Shown here piece after piece: positions 8,161 to 16,636 of a DNA stretch of 64,000 nucleotides. The notes below the pieces were generated by a model. It worked only from the letters and a program-made list of their open reading frames with translations. It did not search any database and was not told the DNA's origin. The stretch comes from Pedobacter jejuensis (GTDB lineage: Bacteria; Bacteroidota; Bacteroidia; Sphingobacteriales; Sphingobacteriaceae). The stretch's first letter is position 1. The number at the start of each line of letters is the position of its first letter. The stretch covers positions 558,001 to 622,000 of the forward strand of contig NZ_RBEE01000023.1 of the NCBI RefSeq assembly GCF_003725795.1. Direction: 5' to 3'. A program made the position numbers and the translations under genes.

Positions 8161-9252
8161 ATGAGTAAACACGGTAGAATTCTGGTAGCCATGAGTGGCG
8201 GGGTTGATAGTTCTGTAGCAGCAGTGATGTTACACGAACAAGGATATGAGGTTATCGGGTTAACCATGAAGACCTGGGATTATGCATCAGCGGGTGGAAG
8301 TAGCAAAGAAACAGGATGTTGCTCATTAGATAGTATTAATGATGCCCGTACACTTGCTGTAAATTATGGCTTCCCTCATTATATATTAGATATTCGCGAT
8401 GAATTTGGCGATTATGTTATAGATAATTTTGTTGATGAATACCTTGCTGGCAGAACTCCAAATCCCTGTGTTTTATGCAATACGCACATCAAGTGGGAAG
8501 CACTACTAAAACGTGCCAACAAACTAGATTGCGAGTTTATTGCAACAGGTCATTACGCCAATATTCGCCAACAAGATAGCGGTCGCTACGTTATCTCAAA
8601 AGGTAAAGATGAAAATAAAGACCAATCTTATGTACTTTGGGGCGTTTCACAAGATAACCTTTCTCGTACAAAATTTCCTTTAGGTAGTTTTGCAAAATCC
8701 GAAATCAGACAAATGGCTTTAGATATGGGGCAAGAAGAACTTGCTAAAAAATCTGAAAGTTATGAAATCTGCTTTGTGCCTGATAACGATTACAGGGCAT
8801 TTTTAAAACACAAAGTTGAAGATTTGGAAGACCGTGTTGCTGGAGGAAATTTTATATTAAGCAACGGAATGGTTGTTGGCCAACACAAAGGTTACCCATT
8901 TTACACCATCGGGCAGCGTAAAGGCTTGGGCATTGCCTTTGGCGAACCAATGTTTGTTACCCAAATTTTACCCGAAAGCAATACCGTTGTTTTAGGCAAA
9001 GCCGATGAATTGGAACGACGTGAAGCTATGGTTAGAAATATTAATTTGGTTAAATACGCAAGTATTGAAGAACCAATGAATGATGTTATTACCAAAATTC
9101 GATACAAAGACGCTGGAATGTTAAGTACAATTGTTCAGGAAAAAGATAGAATGCGGGTTGTATTCGATCATAATGTTTCTGCAATTGCACCAGGGCAATC
9201 GGCTGTTTTTTACGAAGGAAATGATCTACTTGGTGGTGGATTTTTAGTTTAA
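8161..9252 (+). CDS. mnmA: tRNA-specific 2-thiouridylase MnmA
   Basis: ATP-dependent 2-thiouridylase that forms s2U at wobble position 34 of Lys, Glu and Gln tRNAs in the cytoplasm. The 363-aa length is normal. The PP-loop ATP-binding motif AMSGGVDSSVAA is at the N-terminus, the nucleophile Cys is in RTPNPCVLCN (C103) and the second catalytic Cys in YEICFVPDN (C204). GHYANI, DQSYVLWG and YTIGQRKGLGIA are further MnmA signatures. The sulfur relay proteins are not in this window. It is flanked by non-coding DNA on both sides and is probably transcribed alone. Confidence 0.97.
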   Translation: MSKHGRILVAMSGGVDSSVAAVMLHEQGYEVIGLTMKTWDYASAGGSSKETGCCSLDSINDARTLAVNYGFPHYILDIRDEFGDYVIDNFVDEYLAGRTPNPCVLCNTHIKWEALLKRANKLDCEFIATGHYANIRQQDSGRYVISKGKDENKDQSYVLWGVSQDNLSRTKFPLGSFAKSEIRQMALDMGQEELAKKSESYEICFVPDNDYRAFLKHKVEDLEDRVAGGNFILSNGMVVGQHKGYPFYTIGQRKGLGIAFGEPMFVTQILPESNTVVLGKADELERREAMVRNINLVKYASIEEPMNDVITKIRYKDAGMLSTIVQEKDRMRVVFDHNVSAIAPGQSAVFYEGNDLLGGGFLV

Positions 9253-9718
9253 AATTCAAAACTCCACTTCTTTAAATCATTAAATCATTTTTTAAAGGTG
9301 TTTATGCTCCTTCTATATTAATTTGTGTTTTTATTCAATACAAAAACCAATTGACTAAGTCGTTTGCTAAGCTAAGTTTGATTCTTAAAATTAGTATTTT
9401 GCCGTATTATCGTTGTATTGCTTGTACGACACGTCGTGCTGAATTTACTTCAACATCTTTCCTGCAAATAAGACCCTGAAATAAATTCAGGGTGACGTAA
9501 ACTCAAAAAAAGCACTTTATTAATCATATGAAGTATAATTAATAACCGAACTCAGGTTGCTAGATATTTTATGCATTAAACATTTCTTTTGCAATCTATA
9601 ATATAAATCTTTAGTCAACCAATATTCCAAAAAGCTATATCATGTAGTTATTTTTCCTTTACTTTGAGCAATCATCGTCCCTATAATTTTTGAGCTTAAA
9701 AATTTAACAATTAATTAT
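9253..9718. other. Intergenic region between mnmA and aqpZ
   Basis: This 466-base gap has no gene. Its centre is MITE-like copy B (9369-9558); the rest is AT-rich and unremarkable. Confidence 0.6.
9369..9558 (+). repeat. MITE-like dispersed repeat, copy B (full length)
   Basis: About 190 bp, same orientation as copy A. The ends AAGCTAAGTTTGATTCTTAA and AACCTGAGTTCGGTTATTAA (right end, reversed) match each other imperfectly. The centre carries a hairpin CCCTGAA-N5-TTCAGGG flanked by ACGTC-type motifs. The same sequence recurs inverted in copy C. Confidence 0.75.
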
Positions 9719-10426
9719 ATGGAAACAACAAAGTTCGCAAAATTCACAGCCGAGTTTCTTGGCACATTGGTATTGGTTTTAATGGGTTGCGGTAGTGCAG
9801 TAATTGCAGGTGCCGATGGTACAACAGGCGTTGGCTTATTGGGTATATCTTTTGCCTTTGGGTTATCGGTTGTTGCAATGGCTTATGCTATCGGGCATAT
9901 TTCGGGTTGCCACATTAATCCTGCAATTTCTATAGGTATGGTTGTAGCTGGCAGAATGAAAGCAGCAGAAGCAGCATATTATATTGTCGCACAAATTTTA
10001 GGTGCAATTGCCGGTGCCGGATTACTTTATTTAATTGTAAGTAACCAAGCCGCTTTCGAAATGAAAGAATGGGCTTTAGGCTCAAACGGCTGGGGCAAAG
10101 GCTATCTAGGCGAATATAATGCTACTGCAGCATTTATTGCTGAGGCTGTTTTTACTTTTATATTCTTATTGGTCATTTTTGGCTCAACTTCTACCAAAAA
10201 TATCAATGGTGGTTTTGCAGGTTTAGCTATCGGGCTTTCGCTGGTTTTAATTCATATTGTAGGCATTAAAATTACTGGCGTTTCAGTTAACCCGGCACGT
10301 AGTATTGGTCCGGCAATATTAGCCGGTGGCGAAGCATTAAAACAAGTTTGGATGTTTATCGCGGGCCCAATTGTAGGTGCAATTTTAAGCGCTGCAGTTT
10401 GGCGAAGTGTGTTGGAGAAAAGCTAG
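9719..10426 (+). CDS. aqpZ: Aquaporin Z-like MIP family channel
   Basis: Inner-membrane water channel of the major intrinsic protein family, 235 aa with six hydrophobic segments and two half-helix NPA loops: GCHINPAIS in the first half and SVNPARS in the second. The N-terminus (KFAKFTAEFLGTLVLVLMGCGSAVI) resembles AqpZ, and the absence of glycerol-facilitator inserts also favours a water-selective channel. Arg of the selectivity filter follows the second NPA (NPARS). The gene is monocistronic and sits between two repeat-rich gaps. Confidence 0.92.
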   Translation: METTKFAKFTAEFLGTLVLVLMGCGSAVIAGADGTTGVGLLGISFAFGLSVVAMAYAIGHISGCHINPAISIGMVVAGRMKAAEAAYYIVAQILGAIAGAGLLYLIVSNQAAFEMKEWALGSNGWGKGYLGEYNATAAFIAEAVFTFIFLLVIFGSTSTKNINGGFAGLAIGLSLVLIHIVGIKITGVSVNPARSIGPAILAGGEALKQVWMFIAGPIVGAILSAAVWRSVLEKS

Positions 10427-10543
10427 TTTGGGATGTAAGATGGTAGAGGGAAAATGGATGATGGCTAGATGGAGGATGTAAGATGGAATATGGATGATGG
10501 ATTTTTGCATTTTTTTTAAGCATTGATGTGTTAAACTAAAAAA

Positions 10544-10585
10544 GGTAACATGGAGAATGGGACCAATCCAATTTTCCATGTTACC
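10544..10585. repeat. Hairpin GGTAACATGGAGAAT / ATTTTCCATGTTACC
   Basis: The two 15-base arms match at 14 positions around a 12-base loop. The right arm overlaps the first unit of the tandem array. It may terminate aqpZ, though no T-run follows directly. Confidence 0.6.
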
Positions 10586-10860
10586 TTCAATTCCAATTTT
10601 AGATGTAGAAATTCATTCCATTTTCCATCTCACATTTTCCATCTCAAATCTTGAATGTTACCTTCAATTCCAATTTTAGATGTAGAAAGTCACTCCATTT
10701 TCCATCTCACATTTTCCATCTTCCATTTTACCTTCAATTCCAATTTTAGATGTAGAAAGTCATTCCATTTTCCATCTCACATTTTCCATCTTCCATTTTA
10801 CCTTCAATTCAATTTTAGATGTAGAAAGTCATTCCATTTTCCATCTCACATTTTCCCTTT
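10581..10860. repeat. Tandem array of four approximately 70-bp units
   Basis: Units start at 10581, 10658, 10728 and 10798 (lengths about 77, 70, 70 and 63). Each begins TTACCTTCAATTCCAATTTT, continues with TAGATGTAGAAAGTCATTCC, then CATTTTCCATCTCACATTTTCC. The middle two units are almost identical. There are no variable spacers, so it is not a CRISPR array. Confidence 0.8.
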
Positions 10861-10868
10861 TCCCTCAT

Positions 10869-11384
10869 TTAAAGGTTTTTTACAATCGCCGGATCCAGTG
10901 GCGTAGTTTTAGAGCGGAAACGGTGTACCAATTCTCCTTTTTCGTTAATTAAGAATTTCTCAAAGTTCCATTTAATATCACCTTGTTCTTCTGTGCCTGG
11001 TTGGGTGGTTAAATATTTAAACAGCGGACTAATATCATCGCCTTTAACACTTGTTTTTTCGGCCATTAAGAACGAAACATTGTACTTTCCTGTACAAAAT
11101 TCTTTAATCTCTGCGTTAGTCGAAAATTCTTGTCCACCGAAATTACCAGCCGGAAAGCCAATTAGAACCACTTTTTTACCATATTGCTTTTGAAGTTTTT
11201 CTAAATCTTCATATTGAGGTGTAAAACCACATTTAGAAGCTGTATTAACAATCATAATTTTTTTGCCTTTAAATTTAGATAGCTTTACTTCTTTGCCATC
11301 GATGGTTTTAAAGCTGAAATCGTAAACGTTTTTTGGTGGGTTTGGAACCAAAAAGTTTAATAGAATAAGGATAGTGTTTATCAT
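10869..11384 (-). CDS. Glutathione peroxidase family protein (probably thioredoxin-dependent)
   Basis: Thiol peroxidase of the GPx family, 171 aa. The peroxidatic Cys replaces selenocysteine in NTASKCGFTPQY (C52). Gln85 (GGQEF) and the Trp-Asn pair in IKWNFEKFL complete the catalytic set. The segment EFCTGKYNVSF has a second Cys (C97) where thioredoxin-dependent 2-Cys family members carry their resolving Cys, so reduction by thioredoxin is more likely than by glutathione. The N-terminus (MINTILILLNFLVPN) is hydrophobic and could be a membrane anchor or an uncleaved signal. The gene appears monocistronic. Confidence 0.9.
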   Translation of the reverse strand: MINTILILLNFLVPNPPKNVYDFSFKTIDGKEVKLSKFKGKKIMIVNTASKCGFTPQYEDLEKLQKQYGKKVVLIGFPAGNFGGQEFSTNAEIKEFCTGKYNVSFLMAEKTSVKGDDISPLFKYLTTQPGTEEQGDIKWNFEKFLINEKGELVHRFRSKTTPLDPAIVKNL

Positions 11385-11594
11385 TGCTTTTTATTTTTAT
11401 ATACGAATATAGGCACAAATAGTTTTCGTAAAAGTAAAGTAGATGTAAAATATTAAGTTGAGTTTGGAATAAGACTTAAATTATTAGACTTTATCTCGCC
11501 TTCTGTACGTCTGAGTTTATTGAAGACGCATTAAAAATAACTTGTAGAGGTTAGTTTTACAGAGAGTTGAAATTGATATTTTTTTTTAAATTTT

Positions 11595-11678
11595 GGAAAT
11601 GAAAGTGAGTAGTTCTTCGTTTACAACAGCCCCGCTTTCTCTCCTGCCATGAAAAATGGCATCCGTACAATCGGGTTT
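11595..11678 (-). repeat. AAACCCGATTG-type element, copy 3 (inverted, divergent core)
   Basis: On the minus strand it begins AAACCCGATTG and ends CTTTCATTTCC, the same ends as copies 1 and 2. The interior is different and contains its own hairpin (GCCATTTTTCATGGC). Only the termini and a GCGGGGCTG segment are shared. Confidence 0.6.
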
Positions 11679-11730
11679 AGGAACTGAGTTTAGTTTTCCA
11701 AACCACGGGTTTAATTGCAAAATTACCTTT

Positions 11731-11766
11731 ATTCATTGCCGTTGGCTAAAGCCAACGGCAATGAAT
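11731..11766. repeat. Perfect 36-bp hairpin (16-bp stem, TAAA loop)
   Basis: ATTCATTGCCGTTGGC, loop TAAA, then the exact reverse complement. The apical CCGTTGGC/GCCAACGG part matches hairpins at 11896 and in the 24.7-25.1 kb gap, so it belongs to a dispersed palindromic family. Confidence 0.8.
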
Positions 11767-11895
11767 AGCAAAGTTGAATTATTTCTGAAGTTAAATTGCT
11801 GTTCTCACATCTAAGATATCTGGAAATATTAATTTTATATACATTCTTTCTCAACAGACAACTGCACTTAGATATTTCCAACTTCCATTTAATTG

Positions 11896-11915
11896 CCGTT
11901 GGTTTCAACCAACGG
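11896..11915. repeat. CCGTTGGTT/AACCAACGG hairpin
   Basis: A 9-bp stem with a two-base loop, flanked by AATTG and ATTGATTAA. It is a variant of the CCGTTGRCT-type palindrome seen elsewhere in this window. Confidence 0.6.
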
Positions 11916-11941
11916 ATTGATTAATTTGCCATCGTGCAATT

Positions 11942-12035
11942 AAACCCGATTGAAATGAAAAGCCCCAGTTTTTCATTGGGCTTGTAATGCAAAGCAGGAC
12001 TGAAAACTACCAAAAGATATTGCCTTTTCATTTCC
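11942..12035 (+). repeat. AAACCCGATTG-type element, copy 1
   Basis: This 94-bp element begins AAACCCGATTGAAATGAAAA and ends TTTTCATTTCC. It is about 90% identical to copy 2 and contains a stem AAAGCCC...GGGCTT. Confidence 0.8.
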
Positions 12036-12230
12036 AAATGGTTTAATATTCCAGGCCATTCATATTTTTTAGCAGCGCAGGGCTTGTGCAAGAAACTAAA
12101 TTTGTTCCCGTTTTACGCTTTAATCGCTAACAGCCGAAATGGCTGCTGCTTCGTGTTCACTTCAACCAGGGCTATTGCAAATGTAGTGTTCCATTTTAAG
12201 GGGTTTAGAAATGTACAAACCATTGTTCCT

Positions 12231-12324
12231 AAACCCGATTGAAATGAAAAGCCCCGATTTTTCATTGGGCTTGTAATGCAAAGCGGGACTGAAGACCGCC
12301 AAAAGATACTGACCTTTCATTTCC
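12231..12324 (+). repeat. AAACCCGATTG-type element, copy 2
   Basis: This 94-bp element is a direct repeat of copy 1, 195 bases downstream. Differences are scattered substitutions (for example GCGGGACTG against GCAGGACTG), consistent with independent drift after duplication. Confidence 0.8.
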
Positions 12325-12629
12325 AAAAAAAAAATCAAACTGGTTTAAATATATCAAGCGATTTTAATTAAGCAGTGCAAAGCTTGTGCAAGAATTCAAG
12401 CTATGAAATAGAATCTTTGTTCATCTGATTGACAAGATTTACAAAAAGATTGTAACGCAGCGGGGCTGACTCACAAGAGAATGCTGTAAATGCTTTTCAT
12501 TAAACTAAGTATTGCAAAATTTTAATTTAGAGCACCTCTAAATTAGTTAGAAAATCTATCCCGGTGTTCAAAAAATAAGCCCAATTATCTAAAACTTTAA
12601 TAAAAAATATGTATTAAATTTTAATCATG

Positions 12630-12658
12630 TTTGGATTTATACTTTAATTATAGCTTTA
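12630..12658 (+). promoter_or_regulatory. -33/-7 promoter for topA
   Basis: TTTG (12630-12633) and TAGCTTTA (12651-12658, 7 of 8 match to TAnnTTTG) are separated by 17 bases and lie 20 bases before the topA ATG at 12679. This is the best two-part Bacteroidota promoter I found in the window. Confidence 0.55.
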
Positions 12659-12678
12659 TTTGCACAAAATCGTATTTC

Positions 12679-15228
12679 ATGGCTAAAAACTTATTAATCG
12701 TCGAGTCTCCCGCAAAAGCAAAAACCATAGAGGGCTATTTAGGAAAAGATTTCCTTGTGAAATCTAGCTATGGCCATATTCGGGATTTGGCGAAAGGCGA
12801 TATGGCCATCGATATTAAGAACAATTTCGCCCAAACCTACGAGGTGCCTGCCGATAAGAAAAGCATGGTGGCCGAATTGAAAAAGCTAGCAAAAGAAGCC
12901 GAAATGGTATGGCTAGCATCCGATGAAGACCGTGAGGGAGAAGCCATTTCTTGGCATCTATTTGAAACTTTAGGTCTAAAAGCGGAAAAAACTAAGCGTA
13001 TTGTTTTCCATGAAATTACAAAGCCAGCGATTTTAAAAGCGATTGATAGTCCGAGGGATATAAATTACAACTTAGTAAATGCACAACAAGCTCGCCGTGT
13101 ATTAGATAGATTGGTGGGTTTTGAACTTTCTCCAGTTTTATGGAAAAAAGTTAAACCATCGCTTTCTGCAGGTCGTGTTCAATCTGTTGCGGTTCGTTTA
13201 ATTGTTGATAGAGAAAGAGAAGTACAACAATTTAATGCTGCTGCTGCTTATAAAATTACGGCACAATTTTCTACCGGAAAAGGTAAAGAAGTTGTAAAAG
13301 CAGAATTACCACAACGTTTCGAAAGCGAAAATGATGCGGAAAAATTTCTTCAGGATTGTGCTGCAGCGAAATTCGACATTACGAGTTTAGAAACAAAACC
13401 AGCAAAACGTAATCCGGCGGCTCCATTTACAACCTCAACTTTGCAGCAAGAAGCCTCACGCAAATTGGGTTTTCCGGTTGCAAGAACCATGCAGGTTGCA
13501 CAGAGATTGTACGAGGCTGGTAAGATTACCTACATGAGAACGGACTCGGTAAATTTATCGGAAACGGCTTTAAATGCTGCAGCTGCAGAAATTAAATCGG
13601 CTTATGGCGATAAATACCATCACCAAAGGATTTATAAAACGAAGTCTGCTGGTGCGCAAGAGGCTCACGAGGCTATCCGTCCAACTTATTTCGACAGACA
13701 TACAGTTGACGGCGATATTTCGGAAAAACGCTTGTACGAATTAATCTGGAAGCGTTCTATTGCATCGCAAATGAGCGAGGCTTTATTTGAAAAAACAACT
13801 GCTCAAATCACTGCATCAACCCGTAAAGAACATTTGGTTGCCGAGGGCGAAGTTTTGAAATTTGATGGCTTTTTGAAAGTTTATTTAGAATCGACAGATG
13901 ATGAAGAGGGTGAAGAAAAAGAAGGCGGCTCTATTCTACCGCCGCTAGCCAAAGGACAAGAATTATTTTTAAATGAAATGCAGGCAACGGAACGTTATTC
14001 TCGTCCGCCAGCAAGATATACAGAGGCCAGTTTAGTAAAAAAATTAGAAGAATTGGGCATCGGTCGCCCTTCTACTTATGCGCCAACAATTTCTACCGTT
14101 CAAAACCGCGGTTATGTGGTTAAGGAAGATAGAGATGGTAAACCGCGTAAATTTACAGCCATCGTTTTAGCTAACGGAACGGTTAAAAAAGAAATAAAAA
14201 CAGAAATTTCTGGTGCCGAAAAACAAAAACTTTTCCCTACAGATATTGGTGAAGTGGTGAATGATTTTTTGGTTGAGCATTTTAAAGGAATTGTTGATTT
14301 TAACTTCACTGCTAAGGTGGAGAAAGAATTTGATGAGATTGCACAAGGTTTGCAAGAGTGGACCAAAATGCTGCATTCTTTTTACAACCCTTTCCATGCA
14401 GAAGTTGAAACAACTTTAGAAACTGCCGAACGTGCAACAGGCGAACGTTTGCTAGGTTTAGACCCAGCAACTGGGAAAAACGTATACACCAAAGTTGGTA
14501 AATTCGGTCCGCTGGTACAAATTGGTGAGCTTGATGAGGAAGAAAAACCTCGTTATGCCAGTTTAATGCGCAACCAATCTGTAGCAACCATTCAGCTGGA
14601 AGATGCGCTCGAATTGTTCAAACTTCCTTTTTCTCTGCCAGATTATGAAGGTAAGGAAGTGATGGTTGGTGTTGGTCGCTTTGGTCCTTACGTAAAATGG
14701 GGCGAAAGTTTTATTTCTCTACCTAAAAATGAAGAGCCTTTAGCGGTTACTTACGAAAGAGCGGTTGAAATTATTAAACAAAAAATGGATGATGATGCGC
14801 CGATTGCTCATTATCAGGGCTTAGGTGTTACGAAAGGTAAAGGTAGATTTGGTCCGTTTATTAAATGGAATGATTTGTTTATCAATATCCCTGCTAAAGG
14901 CTACGATTTCGATAATTTATCACAAGAAGATATCAATACGCTGATTGGCAAAAAGGTTGAAAAAGAGGCGAATAGATTTATTAAAACTTGGGATGAGGAG
15001 AAAATCTCTATCGAAAATGGCCGCTGGGGACCGTTTATTCGTTTCGGTAAATTGATGCTGAAATTGAGGTACAACGAAAAGACTAAACAAAAATATACGC
15101 CTGAAGAATTAGCCGATGTGGACTTGGAAGTGATTAAAAAAATGATTGTAGAGCAGGTTCCAAAAGCGTTCGAAACGAAGAAAAAAGCACCAGCTAAGAA
15201 GAAGGCAGTGGCGGTGAAGAAAAAATAG
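12679..15228 (+). CDS. topA: DNA topoisomerase I
   Basis: Type IA topoisomerase that relaxes negative supercoils. The ATG at 12679 gives MAKNLLIVESPAKAKTIEGYLG, the standard N-terminus (849 aa); an in-frame upstream start would overlap the promoter. The Toprim domain is N-terminal (ESPAKAKT and SDEDREGEAISWH), and the active-site tyrosine is Y285 in KITYMRTDS. Four C-terminal repeats of the GxxGPY/F type (VGKFGPLV, VGRFGPYVKW, KGRFGPFIKW, NGRWGPFIRF) replace the zinc fingers of the E. coli enzyme, followed by a Lys-rich tail. This is the form typical of Bacteroidota. Confidence 0.97.
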   Translation: MAKNLLIVESPAKAKTIEGYLGKDFLVKSSYGHIRDLAKGDMAIDIKNNFAQTYEVPADKKSMVAELKKLAKEAEMVWLASDEDREGEAISWHLFETLGLKAEKTKRIVFHEITKPAILKAIDSPRDINYNLVNAQQARRVLDRLVGFELSPVLWKKVKPSLSAGRVQSVAVRLIVDREREVQQFNAAAAYKITAQFSTGKGKEVVKAELPQRFESENDAEKFLQDCAAAKFDITSLETKPAKRNPAAPFTTSTLQQEASRKLGFPVARTMQVAQRLYEAGKITYMRTDSVNLSETALNAAAAEIKSAYGDKYHHQRIYKTKSAGAQEAHEAIRPTYFDRHTVDGDISEKRLYELIWKRSIASQMSEALFEKTTAQITASTRKEHLVAEGEVLKFDGFLKVYLESTDDEEGEEKEGGSILPPLAKGQELFLNEMQATERYSRPPARYTEASLVKKLEELGIGRPSTYAPTISTVQNRGYVVKEDRDGKPRKFTAIVLANGTVKKEIKTEISGAEKQKLFPTDIGEVVNDFLVEHFKGIVDFNFTAKVEKEFDEIAQGLQEWTKMLHSFYNPFHAEVETTLETAERATGERLLGLDPATGKNVYTKVGKFGPLVQIGELDEEEKPRYASLMRNQSVATIQLEDALELFKLPFSLPDYEGKEVMVGVGRFGPYVKWGESFISLPKNEEPLAVTYERAVEIIKQKMDDDAPIAHYQGLGVTKGKGRFGPFIKWNDLFINIPAKGYDFDNLSQEDINTLIGKKVEKEANRFIKTWDEEKISIENGRWGPFIRFGKLMLKLRYNEKTKQKYTPEELADVDLEVIKKMIVEQVPKAFETKKKAPAKKKAVAVKKK

Positions 15229-15270
15229 ACCAAGATTAAAGGATTTTTACCAGGATTAAAAGATTGTAGG

Positions 15271-15305
15271 ATTACCAAGATGAAATTGCTCATCTGGTAA
15301 TTTTA
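15271..15305 (+). terminator. Probable topA terminator
   Basis: ATTACCAAGATGA and TCATCTGGTAAT pair with a single bulge and are followed by TTTTA. The hairpin lies 43 bases after the topA stop codon. Confidence 0.5.
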
Positions 15306-15328
15306 GATATCAAAGTTTTATCCAGAGC

Positions 15329-15434
15329 TAATTCACTAATTCACTCAATCTATCATTCAATCATTTCCTCAATCTATCATTCACTAATTCTATCATTCTC
15401 TCAATCTATCATTCACCAATTCAATCATTTCAAT
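15329..15434. repeat. Degenerate short tandem repeats (CAATCTATCATTCA)
   Basis: About 100 bases of imperfect repeats built from CAATCTATCATTCA and TCACTAATTC, running up to the start of the next gene. This is low-complexity, slippage-prone DNA with no hairpin. Confidence 0.65.
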
Positions 15435-15435
15435 C

Positions 15436-15840
15436 TTGAAAGCGGATTTACCAGAAAATACAGTAGAAGATATCGCAATGGCGGTTGTGCTTATGAGTGA
15501 AACACCAGAAGTAAAAAACTGGACGGTTTATCTCGTGAACCTAAAAAATGAGCCGATTACCAATGTTTTGATTAGCTCAAAAGGTTATGGTGAAAAAGAC
15601 GGCAAGCAAGTAAAAACATCTGTGTTGAGGCATTTCATTGGTGATATGAATGCTCAGGATTTTAAAGGTGTCGAAGCCATCGACCCTGAAGTTTTTGGTT
15701 TAACAAACGAATATTGGTTGAGTTATTACATCGGTACCACGATTTACGATAAGAAATTCATCTTCTTGCCAGAAAGTATTATTGATACCAATCTGATTAA
15801 AATTCCGCTGGTGAATAGACCTGGAGTGATGATTAAATAA
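15436..15840 (+). CDS. Conserved hypothetical protein, TTG start
   Basis: A 134-aa soluble protein that I cannot assign to a named family. It is acidic, has no signal peptide or membrane segment, and includes NWTVYLVNLKNEPITNVLISSKGYG and FGLTNEYWLSYYIGTTIYDKKFIFLPES. Codon use and the uninterrupted frame support a real gene. No ATG lies at the apparent N-terminus; TTG at 15436 gives MKADLPENTVEDIAMAVV, while the first in-frame ATG (15478) would remove 14 residues. The low-complexity repeats just upstream leave little room for a promoter, so it may depend on topA readthrough. Confidence 0.65.
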   Translation: MKADLPENTVEDIAMAVVLMSETPEVKNWTVYLVNLKNEPITNVLISSKGYGEKDGKQVKTSVLRHFIGDMNAQDFKGVEAIDPEVFGLTNEYWLSYYIGTTIYDKKFIFLPESIIDTNLIKIPLVNRPGVMIK

Positions 15841-15986
15841 AATATTCATCAGTCATTTGTTCATTCGGATAATTTGTTTAAAAACAAAAAGTTAAGAATT
15901 AAACTACTCATCTTTGCTCAATAGACTAAAGAAAAGATTAGGCATCATATACAAATGACGAATGAACCAATGACTAATGAGTTTCC

Positions 15987-16409
15987 CTAATTTACCTTAA
16001 CCGCTTGTCTACCAAGCAACTTCCATCCTCCCTTTTCCTTGCTCCAAATTAGTAAAATATGGAGTTTTACATTTCCAGGTACATTTTTATCATTGGTTTT
16101 TGCATTTAAAGTATGACGAACCAATGCTGTTTTATTCTGAACAATTATTGTTTGGTCGGTTAAATTTATATCCACAAAATCAGATTCTGAAGATAACAGC
16201 GAATGCATAAATTCTTGCTTCGTTTGAACCTTTCCACTCGAATGACCATAACTTAAGTCGTTCAAAATTAATTTATCCAAAGCCAAGCTATCCGGCGAAA
16301 CCATCAATTTGGCAAGTTGGTTTACCGCGTTTTCTACCTCAGCTTTTTGTGCGAAGGTGATATTAGCAATCATTAAAAGGCTGGCAAAAATTAAAAATTT
16401 CTTAATCAT
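15987..16409 (-). CDS. Secreted NTF2-like (DUF4440/SnoaL-type) protein
   Basis: A 140-aa protein with a signal peptide (MIKKFLIFASLLMIANITFAQ), so probably periplasmic. The remainder has the length and pattern of the nuclear-transport-factor-2 fold: an N-terminal helix (AVNQLAKLMVSPDSLALDKLI), a TKQEFMHSL segment and a final KGGWKLLGRQAVKV strand. This fold is used by ketosteroid isomerase-like enzymes and many binding proteins, so the activity cannot be predicted. It is convergent with the preceding gene and has no obvious operon partner. Confidence 0.75.
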   Translation of the reverse strand: MIKKFLIFASLLMIANITFAQKAEVENAVNQLAKLMVSPDSLALDKLILNDLSYGHSSGKVQTKQEFMHSLLSSESDFVDINLTDQTIIVQNKTALVRHTLNAKTNDKNVPGNVKLHILLIWSKEKGGWKLLGRQAVKVN

Positions 16410-16636
16410 ATCTGGTAGAATTGGGATGATGGCGTAAACTTATCCAAATCGAACTAAAGGAACAAACCAAAGCCGTTATTTTTCAACATAAATTATTTTA
16501 ATGGGAATTTTAGTTAATTTTCCTCAATTTAATATTGATTTAATTAATGTCATAGAAATTAAGCAAGCCAAATATCTGCTTGTAGAAGTTCCTAAACATA
16601 AAATTAATCGACTTAATCTAATTATAATCTCAATAA

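Larger units (their letters stand above)
10427..10868. other. Repeat-filled intergenic region between aqpZ and GPx
   Basis: The 442 bases hold no convincing gene. First comes a purine-rich stretch of degenerate GATGTAAGATGG/GGATGATGG motifs (10433-10500), then a hairpin (10544-10585), then four tandem units of about 70 bp (10581-10860). A plus-strand reading frame through the array exists only because the unit length is near a multiple of three and lacks stops. Confidence 0.7.
11385..12630. other. 1.2-kb gene-free region rich in dispersed repeats
   Basis: No supported gene. It contains three copies of an AAACCCGATTG element (11595-11678 inverted; 11942-12035; 12231-12324), a perfect 36-bp hairpin (11731-11766), a related CCGTTGGTT hairpin (11896-11915), and two near-identical stretches around GCTTGTGCAAGAA (about 12085 and 12385). 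A fragment reading GTACGTCTGAGTTTATTGAAGACGC lies near 11500. It looks like a sink for repeat insertions between convergent or monocistronic neighbours. Confidence 0.75.

Noticed and set aside
10581..10860. Possible CRISPR array
   Set aside because: The units are about 70 bp and directly adjacent, with no short repeat-unique spacer alternation and no cas genes.
10655..10906. 83-aa frame across the tandem repeats
   Set aside because: The product is a repeated low-complexity peptide created by the array and runs into the GPx gene on the other strand.
11385..12630. tRNA or other classical RNA gene in the 1.2-kb gap
   Set aside because: The hairpins are simple repeats. I found no cloverleaf with a T-loop GGTTCRA motif or similar landmarks.
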